A model generated the notes under the pieces. The model ran no database searches, was not told the origin of the DNA, and saw only the letters and a list, made by a program, of their open reading frames with translations. Below are positions 1 through 8,799 of a DNA stretch of 50,226 nt, in pieces. Position numbers and translations under genes: made by a program. Positions within the stretch are counted from its first letter, which is position 1; each line of letters opens with the position of its first letter. The stretch comes from an uncultured Pelagibacteraceae bacterium (GTDB lineage: Bacteria; Pseudomonadota; Alphaproteobacteria; Pelagibacterales; Pelagibacteraceae): assembly GCA_902518595.1 (NCBI GenBank), contig CABYGR010000003.1, positions 1 through 50,226 of the forward strand. Direction: 5' to 3'.

Positions 1-33
1 ATATTTTCAAGTTTATTTTTAGGAAAGTTTTAA
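1..33 (+). CDS. C-terminal tail of an upstream gene (partial)
   Basis: Reading from base 1, ten sense codons run into a TAA at 31-33, which directly abuts the msbA start codon at 34. The tail is hydrophobic and ends in GKF. This fits the end of an upstream gene in the same operon, but ten residues cannot identify it and an accidental open frame is possible. Confidence 0.4.
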   Translation: MFSSLFLGKF

Positions 34-1770
34 ATGCAAACTAATTTTCAGATATTAATAAGATTATACAAAAGTTATACCAAAAAATATTTAAAAAAAA
101 TTCTATTGTCTGTTTTTTTTACGATCATATTAGCTGGAAGCACTTCTGCTGTTGCCTACTTATTAGATCCAGCTATAGAACAGCTTTTCATAAATCAAAA
201 TAAAAAAATGCTATATACTATTCCAGGTTTAATTATTTTAGCATTCGCTTTAAAAGGAAGTTCTTTATACATTGCTAAAGTTTTAATGATTTCAGTTTCC
301 CAAGAAGTTAGAAAAGACATGCAAGTAGATATGTTTAATTCTGTAATTACTGCGGATACACAATTAATTGATAAAAAACATTCAGGAAAATTTATTACAA
401 ATCTAACTAATGATATAGATCATATTACAAATCTTCTCAGTATTGCATTTTTAAATCTATTTAAAGATAGTTTCACTCTAATTGCATTATTGGGTGTAAT
501 GTTTTACCAAAATTGGAAATTATCTTTAATAGCAATAATAATGATACCATTAGCAAGTGTAGCAGCTAGAACTTTAGGAAAAAGAATGGGTAAAGTCACT
601 ATCCAACAAATGATTAAAGCAGGTACTTTTATAAGTTATTTAGTAGAAATATTTAAAAATCATAGAATTATAAAAATTTTTCAAAATGAGGAATATGAAA
701 AAAAAAGAGCAAAGGTAGTGCTTGAAGAACTAAAAGAAAAAGGTCAAAAAATTGCAGAAATTATGGTTAGAGCTTCACCCATCATGGAGTTTTTAACAGG
801 AATAATGATAGCTTGTTTAGTTTATTTTGCTGCTATACTAGTTGCCGATAATGAACTTGGAGTAAGTAAATTTTTCTCATTTTTAGCAGCAATGATGTTA
901 GCCTATCAACCAGTAAGGTCTTTAGCTACACTTAATATGACAATTCAACAAGGTTTATCAGGAGCAAAAACTGTTTTGCCAATAATTGATGAAAAACCAG
1001 AAATTACTGACAAAGAAAATATAAAAAATTTAGAATTTAATACAGGTGAGATTGTTTTTGAAAATGTAAATTTTAATTATACAAAAGATAGTGAGACTCT
1101 AAAATCAGTGAATTTAAATTTTCCTGGAGAAAAAATGACAGCTTTAGTAGGTCAGAGTGGAGCTGGTAAATCAACAATTCTAAACCTTATTCCTAGATTT
1201 TATAATATTCATGGAGGTGATATCAAAATTGACCAACAATCTATTTATGATTATTCAATATATTCTCTAAGAAAAGGAATTTCTCTTGTAAGCCAGGATA
1301 CAACTTTGTTTGATGACACTGTAAAAAATAATATTGCTTATGCTGACCTCAACGCAACTGATGAGGAGATTATAGAGGCGGCTAAAAATTCTTTTGCTGA
1401 TGAATTTATTCAAAAACTTCCAAATAAATATGATACTTTGATTGGTGAAAATGGCATCAGGCTTTCAGGTGGAGAAAAACAAAGGCTATCAATAGCAAGA
1501 GCAATCCTTAAAAAAAGTCCCATAATATTATTAGATGAAGCAACCTCATCATTAGATGCAGAAACAGAAAGTAAAATTCAAAAAGCCGTTAGTTTCTTAA
1601 CAGAAGGAAGAACAACTATAGTTATAGCCCATAGATTATCTACAATACTAAATTCAGACAAAATTTATGTAATAGAAAATGGTCAAATTGCGGGTTCCGG
1701 TTCCCACGATGAACTATTAAATACATCATCAATTTATAAAAATTTTTATGAAAAACAAATCAAAAAATAA
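34..1770 (+). CDS. msbA: Lipid A export ABC transporter, MsbA-type (permease-ATPase fusion)
   Basis: A 578-residue half-transporter that as a homodimer flips lipid A-core across the inner membrane using ATP. The N-terminal ~310 residues hold several hydrophobic helices of an ABC exporter transmembrane domain. The C-terminal domain shows Walker A GQSGAGKST (about residue 375), the signature LSGGEKQRL, Walker B IILLDEA and the switch histidine in IAHRLST. Length is normal for MsbA (~580). Two bases separate it from waaA, and lpxK and lpxL follow, which supports lipid A export over a generic multidrug exporter. ABC family membership is certain; substrate is inferred from the neighbours. Confidence 0.88.
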   Translation: MQTNFQILIRLYKSYTKKYLKKILLSVFFTIILAGSTSAVAYLLDPAIEQLFINQNKKMLYTIPGLIILAFALKGSSLYIAKVLMISVSQEVRKDMQVDMFNSVITADTQLIDKKHSGKFITNLTNDIDHITNLLSIAFLNLFKDSFTLIALLGVMFYQNWKLSLIAIIMIPLASVAARTLGKRMGKVTIQQMIKAGTFISYLVEIFKNHRIIKIFQNEEYEKKRAKVVLEELKEKGQKIAEIMVRASPIMEFLTGIMIACLVYFAAILVADNELGVSKFFSFLAAMMLAYQPVRSLATLNMTIQQGLSGAKTVLPIIDEKPEITDKENIKNLEFNTGEIVFENVNFNYTKDSETLKSVNLNFPGEKMTALVGQSGAGKSTILNLIPRFYNIHGGDIKIDQQSIYDYSIYSLRKGISLVSQDTTLFDDTVKNNIAYADLNATDEEIIEAAKNSFADEFIQKLPNKYDTLIGENGIRLSGGEKQRLSIARAILKKSPIILLDEATSSLDAETESKIQKAVSFLTEGRTTIVIAHRLSTILNSDKIYVIENGQIAGSGSHDELLNTSSIYKNFYEKQIKK

Positions 1771-1772
1771 TA

Positions 1773-3029
1773 ATGCTTATAATATATAGACTGCTAACTG
1801 GTCTAATTTTAATTTTATCTCCAATTATCCTGATTTTTAGATTATTAAAAAAAAAAGAGGATCCAAAAAGATTTAAAGAAAAATTTTGTTTTTTTTCAGA
1901 AAAAAAAAATAAAGGAAAACTTGTTTGGTTTCATGGTGCTAGTGTTGGAGAGCTTCAAAGCATTATACCTTTAATAGAAAAATTAGATAAAAATAAAAAA
2001 ATAAAACAAATTTTAATTACTTCTAATACATTGAGTTCTTCAAAAATTATTAGCAAATTCAAATTTAAAAAAGTTATTCATCAATTTTTTCCGATAGATG
2101 TAAATTTTCTTTCAAAAAAATTTTTAAATTATTGGAAACCATCCATCGCATTTTTTATTGACTCTGAAATATGGCCCAATATGTTGTTGAATTTAAAAAA
2201 TGAAAAAATCCCAATTATTCTCCTCAATGGAAGAATTACAAAAAAAACATTCAGAAAGTGGTTAATATTTTCTAGCTTTGCTAATACATTATTTGAAAAA
2301 TTTAATTTATGTCTTTCTTCAAATAAGGAGTCGAAAAAATTTTTAAAAGAACTTGGAGCAAAAAAAATAAAATATATTGGAAATCTAAAATATACTCAAT
2401 CAGAACAAAAAATAGGTAATGTTAAAAAGAATATTCAAAACTTTATTAAATCAAAAAATGTTTGGTGTGCATCTAGTACTCATTATAATGAAGAAAAATT
2501 TTGTGGTTTAATTCATAAAAAATTAGAAAAAAAATATAAAAATTTATTAACAATTATTATTCCACGTCATATAAATAGAATTGAAACTATTAAAAAAGAA
2601 TTAACTGATCTTAATTTAAAAATTCACCTAGATGAGCCTTCATCATCAATTGATCCAACAACTGACGTTTATTTAGTCAATTCTTACGGAAAAACTAAAT
2701 CTTTTTATAATAATTGTAATAATGTTTTTTTAGGAGGTTCAATTATAAATCATGGAGGACAAAATCCTTTGGAAGCAGCAAGATTTGGTTGTAATATTTT
2801 GCATGGAAAGAATATCTCAAATTTTAGAGAAATTTATGATTTTCTAAATAAAAACAAAATATCACATTTGGTTAAATCAAAATTAGAGTTTGAAAAAAAG
2901 TTAGATATTCTTCTTTCTAAAAAAACTATCTCCTCTAAAAACATTAGATATAAGATTAATCATATTGGTAAAAAAATTTTAAAAAATACTCAAAAAGAAA
3001 TCAATTTTTTTTTAGAAAATGCAATTTAA
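1773..3029 (+). CDS. waaA: 3-deoxy-D-manno-octulosonic acid (Kdo) transferase
   Basis: Transfers Kdo from CMP-Kdo to the lipid A precursor (GT30 family). The 418 residues match the usual length. It starts with one hydrophobic membrane anchor (about residues 5-23) followed by a basic stretch. The WFHGASVGELQS segment near residue 52 is the hallmark acceptor-binding loop of the family. The later GGSIINHGGQNPLEAA motif belongs to the C-terminal nucleotide-sugar domain. It lies 2 bp after msbA and overlaps lpxK by 11 bp, so all are probably co-transcribed and translationally coupled. Whether it adds one or two Kdo residues cannot be read from the sequence. Confidence 0.92.
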   Translation: MLIIYRLLTGLILILSPIILIFRLLKKKEDPKRFKEKFCFFSEKKNKGKLVWFHGASVGELQSIIPLIEKLDKNKKIKQILITSNTLSSSKIISKFKFKKVIHQFFPIDVNFLSKKFLNYWKPSIAFFIDSEIWPNMLLNLKNEKIPIILLNGRITKKTFRKWLIFSSFANTLFEKFNLCLSSNKESKKFLKELGAKKIKYIGNLKYTQSEQKIGNVKKNIQNFIKSKNVWCASSTHYNEEKFCGLIHKKLEKKYKNLLTIIIPRHINRIETIKKELTDLNLKIHLDEPSSSIDPTTDVYLVNSYGKTKSFYNNCNNVFLGGSIINHGGQNPLEAARFGCNILHGKNISNFREIYDFLNKNKISHLVKSKLEFEKKLDILLSKKTISSKNIRYKINHIGKKILKNTQKEINFFLENAI

Positions 3030-3955
3030 AAAACCAACATTTTGGGATTATCAAAAAATATCTTTCTGGTCAGTTTTATTATTTCCATTTTCAATTATAT
3101 ATTTCTCGATAATATGGGTAATTAAAGTTACTTCAATTTTTACATCTTATAAAAAAATGCCTATCCCTGTTATATGCGTAGGAAATATTTATATAGGAGG
3201 AACTGGTAAAACACCTTTGGTAAGAGAGATTTTTAATATTACTAAATCACTAGGTAAAAATCCCGCATTCATAAAAAAATATCATGCTTATTTATCCGAC
3301 GAAATTAAAATGTTAAAAGATAAAGGAAAAGTTTTTACTGATCACAAAAGATACAAGAGTATACTCTCATCAGTTTCCAATAATCACGATGTTGCAATAT
3401 TAGATGATGGTTTTCAGGATTTTTCGATTAAACCAGATTTTTCAATTTTGTGTTTTAACTCTACTCAAATGATTGGTAACGGTCTCTTAATTCCATCTGG
3501 TCCTTTAAGAGAAAGTTTACGCGCAATTTTAAGGGCTGACTGTATAATTATAAATGGCCCTAAAAATTTAGAATTTGAAAAAAAACTTTTTAAAACTATC
3601 CAAAATAAAAAATTGCATATATTTTATTCAAAATATAAAATTAAAAATATCGAAAAATTTAAGAATAAAGAAATTACTGCTTTTGCCGGAATTGGAAATC
3701 CATCAAATTTTTTTGATTTATTAAGAAAAAATAACTTGGATATAAAGGAAACATTTTCTTTTCCTGACCATCATGAATATTCTAAAAAAAGATTTCGAAA
3801 AAATAATAAAAGATAGATCTACTAAAATTATTACAACTGAAAAAGATTATTATAGAATGAATGACTCACAGAAACAAAACTGTGAGTATATAGAGGTTAA
3901 TTTAGAAATTGAAAATAAAGATAAATTTAAAGATATTATTAAATCTTATTTATGA
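3019..3955 (+). CDS. lpxK: Tetraacyldisaccharide 4'-kinase, with a +1 homopolymer frameshift
   Basis: Phosphorylates the 4' position of the lipid A disaccharide at the inner membrane. The first frame (3019-3816) has an N-terminal membrane anchor, the Walker A-type loop GGTGKTPLV (about residue 57), the DDGFQD motif and FPDHHEYS near residue 250. It then ends abnormally in a basic tail. The missing C-terminus, containing KIITTEKDYYRM, continues in the next frame (track ORF 3773-3955). The frames meet at a run of seven A's at 3784-3790; six would restore one 311-residue protein of normal length. The rejoined stop overlaps the lpxL ATG as ATGA. Sequencing error is likeliest; slippage or a real lesion is possible. 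Confidence 0.85.
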
Positions 3956-4812
3956 AAATAATAAAACATTTTTTTGAATTTATACTTATTGTCCCCATCT
4001 TTATTATTTTTAAAATTATTGGTTACAAAAATGCAATAAATTTAGGCGAAATTATTGGAAAAAAATTTGGTCCTTTTTTTAGATCTAATTACAAAATTCA
4101 AAAAAATTTAGAAAATTCAAACATCGGCAACTCAGAAAAAGATAGAAAAATTATTGTTAATAATATGTGGGGTAATTATGGAAAAATTTTTGCTGAATAT
4201 ATGTACATTAAAAAGTATAGACAAAATAGTCTTTCAAGTAATATTGAAGTAATTGGTCAAAATATCTTGGATGAAATTAAGAACAGTAATGAACCAGTAA
4301 TATTTATTTCAGGACACTTTAATAATTTTGAATTGATGGCTATGCATATTGAAAAATCTGGAGTCGATTTGGCAGCTATATATAGACCTTTAAATAACAA
4401 ATTTTTAAATCCTTTAATGGAAAAAATTAGAAAAAACTATATTTGTAAAAAACAGATAAAAAAAGGGATGTCTGGTACGAAAGAAATATTAAAATATTTT
4501 AAAAAAGGTACCTCCATAGCATTAATGATTGATCAAAGAGTTTCGGAAGGAATAAGTTGTAATTTTTTTAATAAAAAAGCATTAACAACAACTATACCAG
4601 CCCAATTTGTAAAAAAATTTAATTGCGAAGTTGTTCCAATATATATTGAAAGAAAAAATCAAAATAAATTTAGACTTGAAATATTAAAACCAATAAAGTT
4701 TTTTAAAAATGAAAATATTCAAATTATTACAGCTAATTTAAATAAAGTTCTTGAAGAAATGATAAAAAGAAATCCAGACCAATGGATTTGGACACATAAT
4801 AGATGGAAATAA
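3952..4812 (+). CDS. lpxL: Lipid A biosynthesis late acyltransferase (LpxL/HtrB family)
   Basis: Membrane-bound acyltransferase that adds a secondary acyl chain to Kdo-lipid A from acyl-ACP. The 286 residues have an N-terminal transmembrane segment (about 5-25). The catalytic HX4(D/E)-type motif appears as GHFNNFE near residue 120, with IYRPLNN, MIDQRVSEG and the C-terminal WIWTHNRW that is characteristic of the family. It is coupled to lpxK by an ATGA overlap and is the last gene of the lipid A run. LpxL and LpxM paralogs cannot be separated by eye; LpxL is chosen as the only late acyltransferase present here. Confidence 0.88.
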   Translation: MKIIKHFFEFILIVPIFIIFKIIGYKNAINLGEIIGKKFGPFFRSNYKIQKNLENSNIGNSEKDRKIIVNNMWGNYGKIFAEYMYIKKYRQNSLSSNIEVIGQNILDEIKNSNEPVIFISGHFNNFELMAMHIEKSGVDLAAIYRPLNNKFLNPLMEKIRKNYICKKQIKKGMSGTKEILKYFKKGTSIALMIDQRVSEGISCNFFNKKALTTTIPAQFVKKFNCEVVPIYIERKNQNKFRLEILKPIKFFKNENIQIITANLNKVLEEMIKRNPDQWIWTHNRWK

Positions 4813-4817
4813 TCTAA

Positions 4818-5003
4818 TTATTTTTCTCTTTTTTTTGAAGCTTCTACGTAGGAATAATAAGCTTCTTGTAACTCTACATTCCAATAATTTAATTGATCTA
4901 AAGAAATTTTTTTACCCGATATTGCACAAATCACATGATCACCTTCCTCTATAATTTCAAAATTATTTGGTAAATATTTTATTTTTGCTAATTTTTTAAA
5001 CAT
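4818..5003 (-). CDS. DUF2093 family small protein
   Basis: A small alphaproteobacterial protein of unknown function. The conserved core reads YLPNNFEIIEEGDHVICAIS and continues into a segment on ...YWNVELQEAY..., which fits DUF2093. The ORF track starts at 5138 (106 aa), but the first ~40 residues would lie inside purD on the opposite strand and look non-coding. I place the start at the Met encoded at 5003-5001 (61 aa), just before the conserved core; 5018 is an alternative. Neither has a clear Shine-Dalgarno site. Its 5' end is divergent from purD with only ~20 bp between starts. Confidence 0.7.
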   Translation of the reverse strand: MFKKLAKIKYLPNNFEIIEEGDHVICAISGKKISLDQLNYWNVELQEAYYSYVEASKKREK

Positions 5004-5024
5004 TTTTAGTTTATACATCATTAT

Positions 5025-6290
5025 ATGAAAGTTGGAATAATTGGAAGCGGAGGTAGAGAACATGCTTTGTGTTATGCTGTTAAGAAATCTAAAAAAGTAG
5101 AGAAGATTTTTTGTATACCAGGAAACGCTGGTACGCACGAAATAGCAGAAAATATTGATTTAGATATAAATAATTTTGAATTGTTAAAAGAATTCATAAA
5201 AAAAAACAACATAGACATAATCATTATTGGTCCTGAAAAACCATTAGTTGAAGGTATTGTTGATTTTTTAGAGAATAATGAAATTAAAGTTTTTGGTCCA
5301 AACAAGCTAGCATCAAAACTTGAAGGATCTAAAATATTTACTAAGAATTTATGTGAAAAATACAATATTCCAACTGCAAAATTTGGTGTTTTTAAAAGTG
5401 AAGAGAAGGCTTTAGATTTTTTACTTCAATGTAAATTTCCAATAGTAATTAAAGCTGATGGTCTTGCTGCAGGAAAAGGAGTTTATATTTGTGAAAATAA
5501 AAATCAGGGAGAACAAGCAATTAAAGAAATATTTAATGGAAAATTTGGAAAAGCAAACGAATTATTAATTGAAGAATTTCTAAAAGGTGAAGAGATGAGT
5601 TTTTTTATAATTTCTGATGGAATAAATATTAAAAATTTTGGTACTGCACAAGATCATAAGAGAGTTGGTGAAGGCGATGTAGGACTAAATACTGGTGGTA
5701 TGGGAGCATACTCACCCTCTCGTTTAGAGAGTGAAGTATTAAATAAAAAAATTTTAGATAAGATTATAAAACCAACTCTAAAAGCCTTGGAAAATTTAAA
5801 TACGAATTTTAAAGGTTTTTTGTATGCTGGTTTAATGATTATAGAAGATGAACCTTATTTAATTGAATATAATGTCAGAATGGGTGATCCAGAGTGTCAA
5901 ACAATTTTGCCAAGACTCAGGACAAATTTTTTTGAAATAGTAGAAGCAACTATTAATCAAAAACTAAATCAAATAGATATAGATTGGTCCGATGATAAAG
6001 CTTTATCAATAGTACAATGCTCAAAAGGATATCCCGAGACTTATGAAAAAAATCTAGAAATTAAAGATTTAAATAAAATTATTCTTACACAAAATGAATT
6101 TATTTTTCATGCAGGAACTAGGATTAATAGCTCTAAAATTGTCTCAAATGGTGGCCGAGTTTTAAATTTTACAGCCAAATCAAAAAGTTTTAAAAAAAGT
6201 AGAGAAATTGTTCTAAATTTAATTAAAAAAATTAATTGGAAAAATGGTTTTTATAGAAAAGATATTGGTTATAAAGTTATAGATGAATGA
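5025..6290 (+). CDS. purD: Phosphoribosylamine-glycine ligase (GAR synthetase)
   Basis: Second step of de novo purine synthesis: joins phosphoribosylamine and glycine with ATP hydrolysis. The 421 residues match bacterial PurD. Visible landmarks are the N-terminal GSGGREHAL, IIIGPEKPLVEG, the ATP-grasp loop KADGLAAGKGV (about residue 145), the DHKRVGEGD loop, and YNVRMGDPECQ near residue 285, which provides metal-binding residues. It overlaps rsmD by 4 bp (ATGA), suggesting a purD-rsmD transcript. The short gap to the divergent DUF2093 gene leaves little room for a classical promoter. Confidence 0.95.
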   Translation: MKVGIIGSGGREHALCYAVKKSKKVEKIFCIPGNAGTHEIAENIDLDINNFELLKEFIKKNNIDIIIIGPEKPLVEGIVDFLENNEIKVFGPNKLASKLEGSKIFTKNLCEKYNIPTAKFGVFKSEEKALDFLLQCKFPIVIKADGLAAGKGVYICENKNQGEQAIKEIFNGKFGKANELLIEEFLKGEEMSFFIISDGINIKNFGTAQDHKRVGEGDVGLNTGGMGAYSPSRLESEVLNKKILDKIIKPTLKALENLNTNFKGFLYAGLMIIEDEPYLIEYNVRMGDPECQTILPRLRTNFFEIVEATINQKLNQIDIDWSDDKALSIVQCSKGYPETYEKNLEIKDLNKIILTQNEFIFHAGTRINSSKIVSNGGRVLNFTAKSKSFKKSREIVLNLIKKINWKNGFYRKDIGYKVIDE

Positions 6291-6847
6291 GGATAATTAG
6301 TGGAAATTTTAAAGGTAAAAAACTTTTTTTACCTAAAGATAAAAATACAAGACCACTAAAAGATATTGTAAAAGAATCTATTTTTAATTTAATCAATCAT
6401 TCAAGCAAAATTAATCTAAATATTGAAAATTCATTAGTTTTAGATTTATTTTCAGGCACTGGTTCCTTTGGCATAGAATGTTTATCAAGGGGTTCAAAAA
6501 ATGTTATTTTTTTTGAAAATTATAATGAAGCAATAAAAATTTTGGAAAAAAATTTAAAATCATTAAAAAATGTAAATAATTATAAAATCTATAAACAAAA
6601 TTTTTTTAACTTTTTTTCTTCAGAAAATTATTTTGATTTAAATTTTGATCTAATTTTTATTGATCCACCTTATAAAGAAAAAAGGATAAACGAAATAATC
6701 GAAAAAATCTTAGAAAAAAAACTTCTTAATAAAAATGGTATTCTAATAATTCATAGGCATAAAAAAGATAATATCAATATTACAAGAAAACTAAGAATTA
6801 TCGAAGATCGAAATTATGGAATATCAAGAATACTTTTTGGAAATTAG
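6287..6847 (+). CDS. rsmD: 16S rRNA (guanine966-N2)-methyltransferase
   Basis: SAM-dependent enzyme that methylates G966 of 16S rRNA during 30S assembly. The 186 residues are typical for RsmD. It shows the N-terminal MRIISGNFKGKKL, the TRPLKDIVKESIFN segment, the SAM-binding DLFSGTGSFGIECLSRG (about residue 54) and the catalytic FIDPPYKE that defines N6-adenine/N2-guanine methyltransferases. It overlaps purD by 4 bp. Its 3' end runs 24 bp into the convergent pgi gene, so the two transcripts must be antisense to each other there. Confidence 0.92.
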   Translation: MRIISGNFKGKKLFLPKDKNTRPLKDIVKESIFNLINHSSKINLNIENSLVLDLFSGTGSFGIECLSRGSKNVIFFENYNEAIKILEKNLKSLKNVNNYKIYKQNFFNFFSSENYFDLNFDLIFIDPPYKEKRINEIIEKILEKKLLNKNGILIIHRHKKDNINITRKLRIIEDRNYGISRILFGN

Positions 6848-8005
6848 AATTTTTTTAGTCTGTTTTTTTATTAATTCTACAGCTGGCTGATCAAAAGGAT
6901 TTATTTTCATTGCTCTACCTAGAAGTATTGTTTCGAGAATAAAAAAAGTAAATAATTCACCTAAAGTCTCTTCATCTCTACTGTTAATAATAAAACTTCT
7001 AAAAGGCACTTTCTTTTGCTTAAAAACTCTCTCTGTAGAAAGAAATTGAGAGTAGGAAATCTCGTTTACACTTTTATTTTCAAGGTATGAATGTGTGTCG
7101 AGTAAACCTCTATTTTTAATCTTATTCGTATTTTTTTCTTTGACAAAAAAAAATGTAAAAAAATGATTTTTATTTCCATCTAAATAATACTGCATCAAGC
7201 TGTGATTGTCTTTAGGCATTGATGATATTATTGGTAATATCCCTTTACTTTTTTTACCTAAGCTTTCGGCAACTAATTGCTGGTACCAATTAAATAAATC
7301 ATTTGATTTATCATCATAATTTAAAATTATTGAATTAGTTTTTTTTTTATTAACTAAGTCAAAAATGTTTGTAACATTTTGTATTAATGAACTTATAAAA
7401 TATTTATTATTAATTAATTTGTTTAATCTTCTAAATTTTTCTGGTTTAAATCCCATTAATTGAGCTGGTAACATTCCAACTTCTGAAAGCACTGAATATC
7501 TACCACCAATAAAGTTATTATGGTGTATAATTTCAGATTTTAATTTTTGAGCTAATTCCATTAAATAGCTTTTTTTGTTTTCAGTTATAAAAACGTTTGT
7601 ATTTTTTTTGTTAATTAAAATATTTGAATTTGAAATTGTTTCTAATGTATTTCCTGATTTAGAGATAATTAATGTTAATTTTTTTTTATTATCACTGTGT
7701 AATGGAATATTTGAAAAATTATCAACAAATGTAAATTTCTTATTTTTTGGATTTAAAAATTTATATATTGCTTTTGTACCTAGAATAGATCCTCCCATTC
7801 CAATTAACAAAATACTATTTATCTTTTTTAATTTTTTAACAATTTTTTTTGAGAATGTATCTTTATAACTTTTATCTAAAGAAAGTATTACTTCATTTTT
7901 TTCTTTAATTAAATTTTTATAAATATCAGAGATTTGCTTTTTTTTATTAAAGTTTTTTTTTTTTAAATCAAATTTTTTAAACTTTATATTTTTTCCAAAC
8001 ATCAA
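6824..8005 (-). CDS. pgi: Glucose-6-phosphate isomerase (short form)
   Basis: Interconverts glucose-6-phosphate and fructose-6-phosphate. At 393 residues it is much shorter than E. coli Pgi (~549) but keeps the core landmarks: GMGGSILGTKAI, the sugar-phosphate loop SKSGNTLETIS, GGRYSVLSEVG, QLVAESLGKK, and the C-terminal segment with NPFDQPAVELIKK. Two SIS-type lobes can be inferred. It is the last gene of the leftward operon, 2 bp after the BamF-like lipoprotein, and converges on rsmD with a 24 bp overlap. No terminator is visible between them. Confidence 0.9.
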   Translation of the reverse strand: MMFGKNIKFKKFDLKKKNFNKKKQISDIYKNLIKEKNEVILSLDKSYKDTFSKKIVKKLKKINSILLIGMGGSILGTKAIYKFLNPKNKKFTFVDNFSNIPLHSDNKKKLTLIISKSGNTLETISNSNILINKKNTNVFITENKKSYLMELAQKLKSEIIHHNNFIGGRYSVLSEVGMLPAQLMGFKPEKFRRLNKLINNKYFISSLIQNVTNIFDLVNKKKTNSIILNYDDKSNDLFNWYQQLVAESLGKKSKGILPIISSMPKDNHSLMQYYLDGNKNHFFTFFFVKEKNTNKIKNRGLLDTHSYLENKSVNEISYSQFLSTERVFKQKKVPFRSFIINSRDEETLGELFTFFILETILLGRAMKINPFDQPAVELIKKQTKKILISKKYS

Positions 8006-8007
8006 TT

Positions 8008-8319
8008 TTATTCAATTTTTTGAAGAATTGACTCTTCTATAGATGAAGGTTTAGAGTTTTTTTCAATTGTGGAAGATAAATTTTTATTTTCATTTTTAAA
8101 AAAAACATTTATTTCCTCTTCCTCTTTCTCATCATAATTTATTTGACCATCTTGAGGCATTGGAAGTTCGCCATATTTAGGAGGCAAAACTAAAGGATTT
8201 TTTTTTTCAACTAAAAACTCATCTGTAGTTTTTTTTTTATTTAGAGTAAAGGCTTCTTTTGTTGATTGACATGATGCAAGAAAAAATAATGTAATAAATA
8301 AGACTGTAATTTTTTTCAT
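8008..8319 (-). CDS. DUF3035 / BamF-like outer-membrane lipoprotein
   Basis: A 103-residue lipoprotein: a short basic-hydrophobic signal peptide ends in the lipobox LASC (about residues 14-17), so Cys17 should be lipidated. The following segment TTDEFLVEKKNPLVLPP resembles the conserved part of DUF3035, which includes BamF, a BAM-complex lipoprotein described in alphaproteobacteria. The remainder is acidic and low-complexity. Its start overlaps lspA, the lipoprotein signal peptidase that would process it, by 4 bp. Family assignment is by motif memory; the role in outer-membrane protein assembly is inferred. Confidence 0.72.
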   Translation of the reverse strand: MKKITVLFITLFFLASCQSTKEAFTLNKKKTTDEFLVEKKNPLVLPPKYGELPMPQDGQINYDEKEEEEINVFFKNENKNLSSTIEKNSKPSSIEESILQKIE

Positions 8320-8789
8320 GATGTCTTTTTTTTAAAAAATTCTAATATAATTAACAAAATTACTCCAGTAGTTATAAATATATCAGCTACATTAAATATA
8401 AACCAATGAAAATTATTTACACTTATATCTATGAAGTCTGGAACTGAAGAATAGTAGATTCTATCAAATAAGTTGCCTAATGATCCTCCCACAATCATTA
8501 AAAAGCTTATTTTTTCAATTCCTATTGATTTATTTGATAGCCAAATAATTATTAAGGTTATTAAGACTATTAAAAGTGTAATCAGGTTATAGTAAATTTT
8601 ATTATCGAAAGAAAGTAATCCAAAGGCAATTCCTTCATTCCATATTAAGTTAAAATTTATAAAAGATGTAATAGAAATATTAAGCTCGTTCAGAGGTTCA
8701 GAAAGTTTTAAAATAAATATTTTACTTAAACGATCTAAAATAAAAATAAATATTACAAAAAATAAATTAAAAATATTTTTTTTTAACAT
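8316..8789 (-). CDS. lspA: Lipoprotein signal peptidase (signal peptidase II)
   Basis: Inner-membrane aspartyl protease that removes signal peptides from prolipoproteins after diacylglyceryl transfer. The 157 residues form about four transmembrane helices. Diagnostic motifs are WNEGIAFGLL near residue 50, GGSLGNLFDRI with one catalytic Asp, and FNVADIFITTG with the second. The order ileS-lspA is a widely conserved neighbourhood. It is 10 bp downstream of ileS and overlaps the lipoprotein gene. Confidence 0.94.
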   Translation of the reverse strand: MLKKNIFNLFFVIFIFILDRLSKIFILKLSEPLNELNISITSFINFNLIWNEGIAFGLLSFDNKIYYNLITLLIVLITLIIIWLSNKSIGIEKISFLMIVGGSLGNLFDRIYYSSVPDFIDISVNNFHWFIFNVADIFITTGVILLIILEFFKKKTS

Positions 8790-8799
8790 TTACTAATTT

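Noticed and set aside
3866-3887. Perfect hairpin CTCACAG...CTGTGAG inside the 3' part of lpxK, considered as a terminator
   Set aside because: It is inside the coding sequence, has no following T-run, and the operon continues into lpxL with an ATGA overlap.
5714-5735. Hairpin CACCCTCTC/GAGAGTG in purD
   Set aside because: Lies mid-gene in a conserved coding region with no T-run; likely chance.
6824-8005. Pgi considered truncated because it is ~150 residues shorter than E. coli Pgi
   Set aside because: N- and C-terminal motifs are both present and the frame is uninterrupted, so it appears to be a naturally short form.
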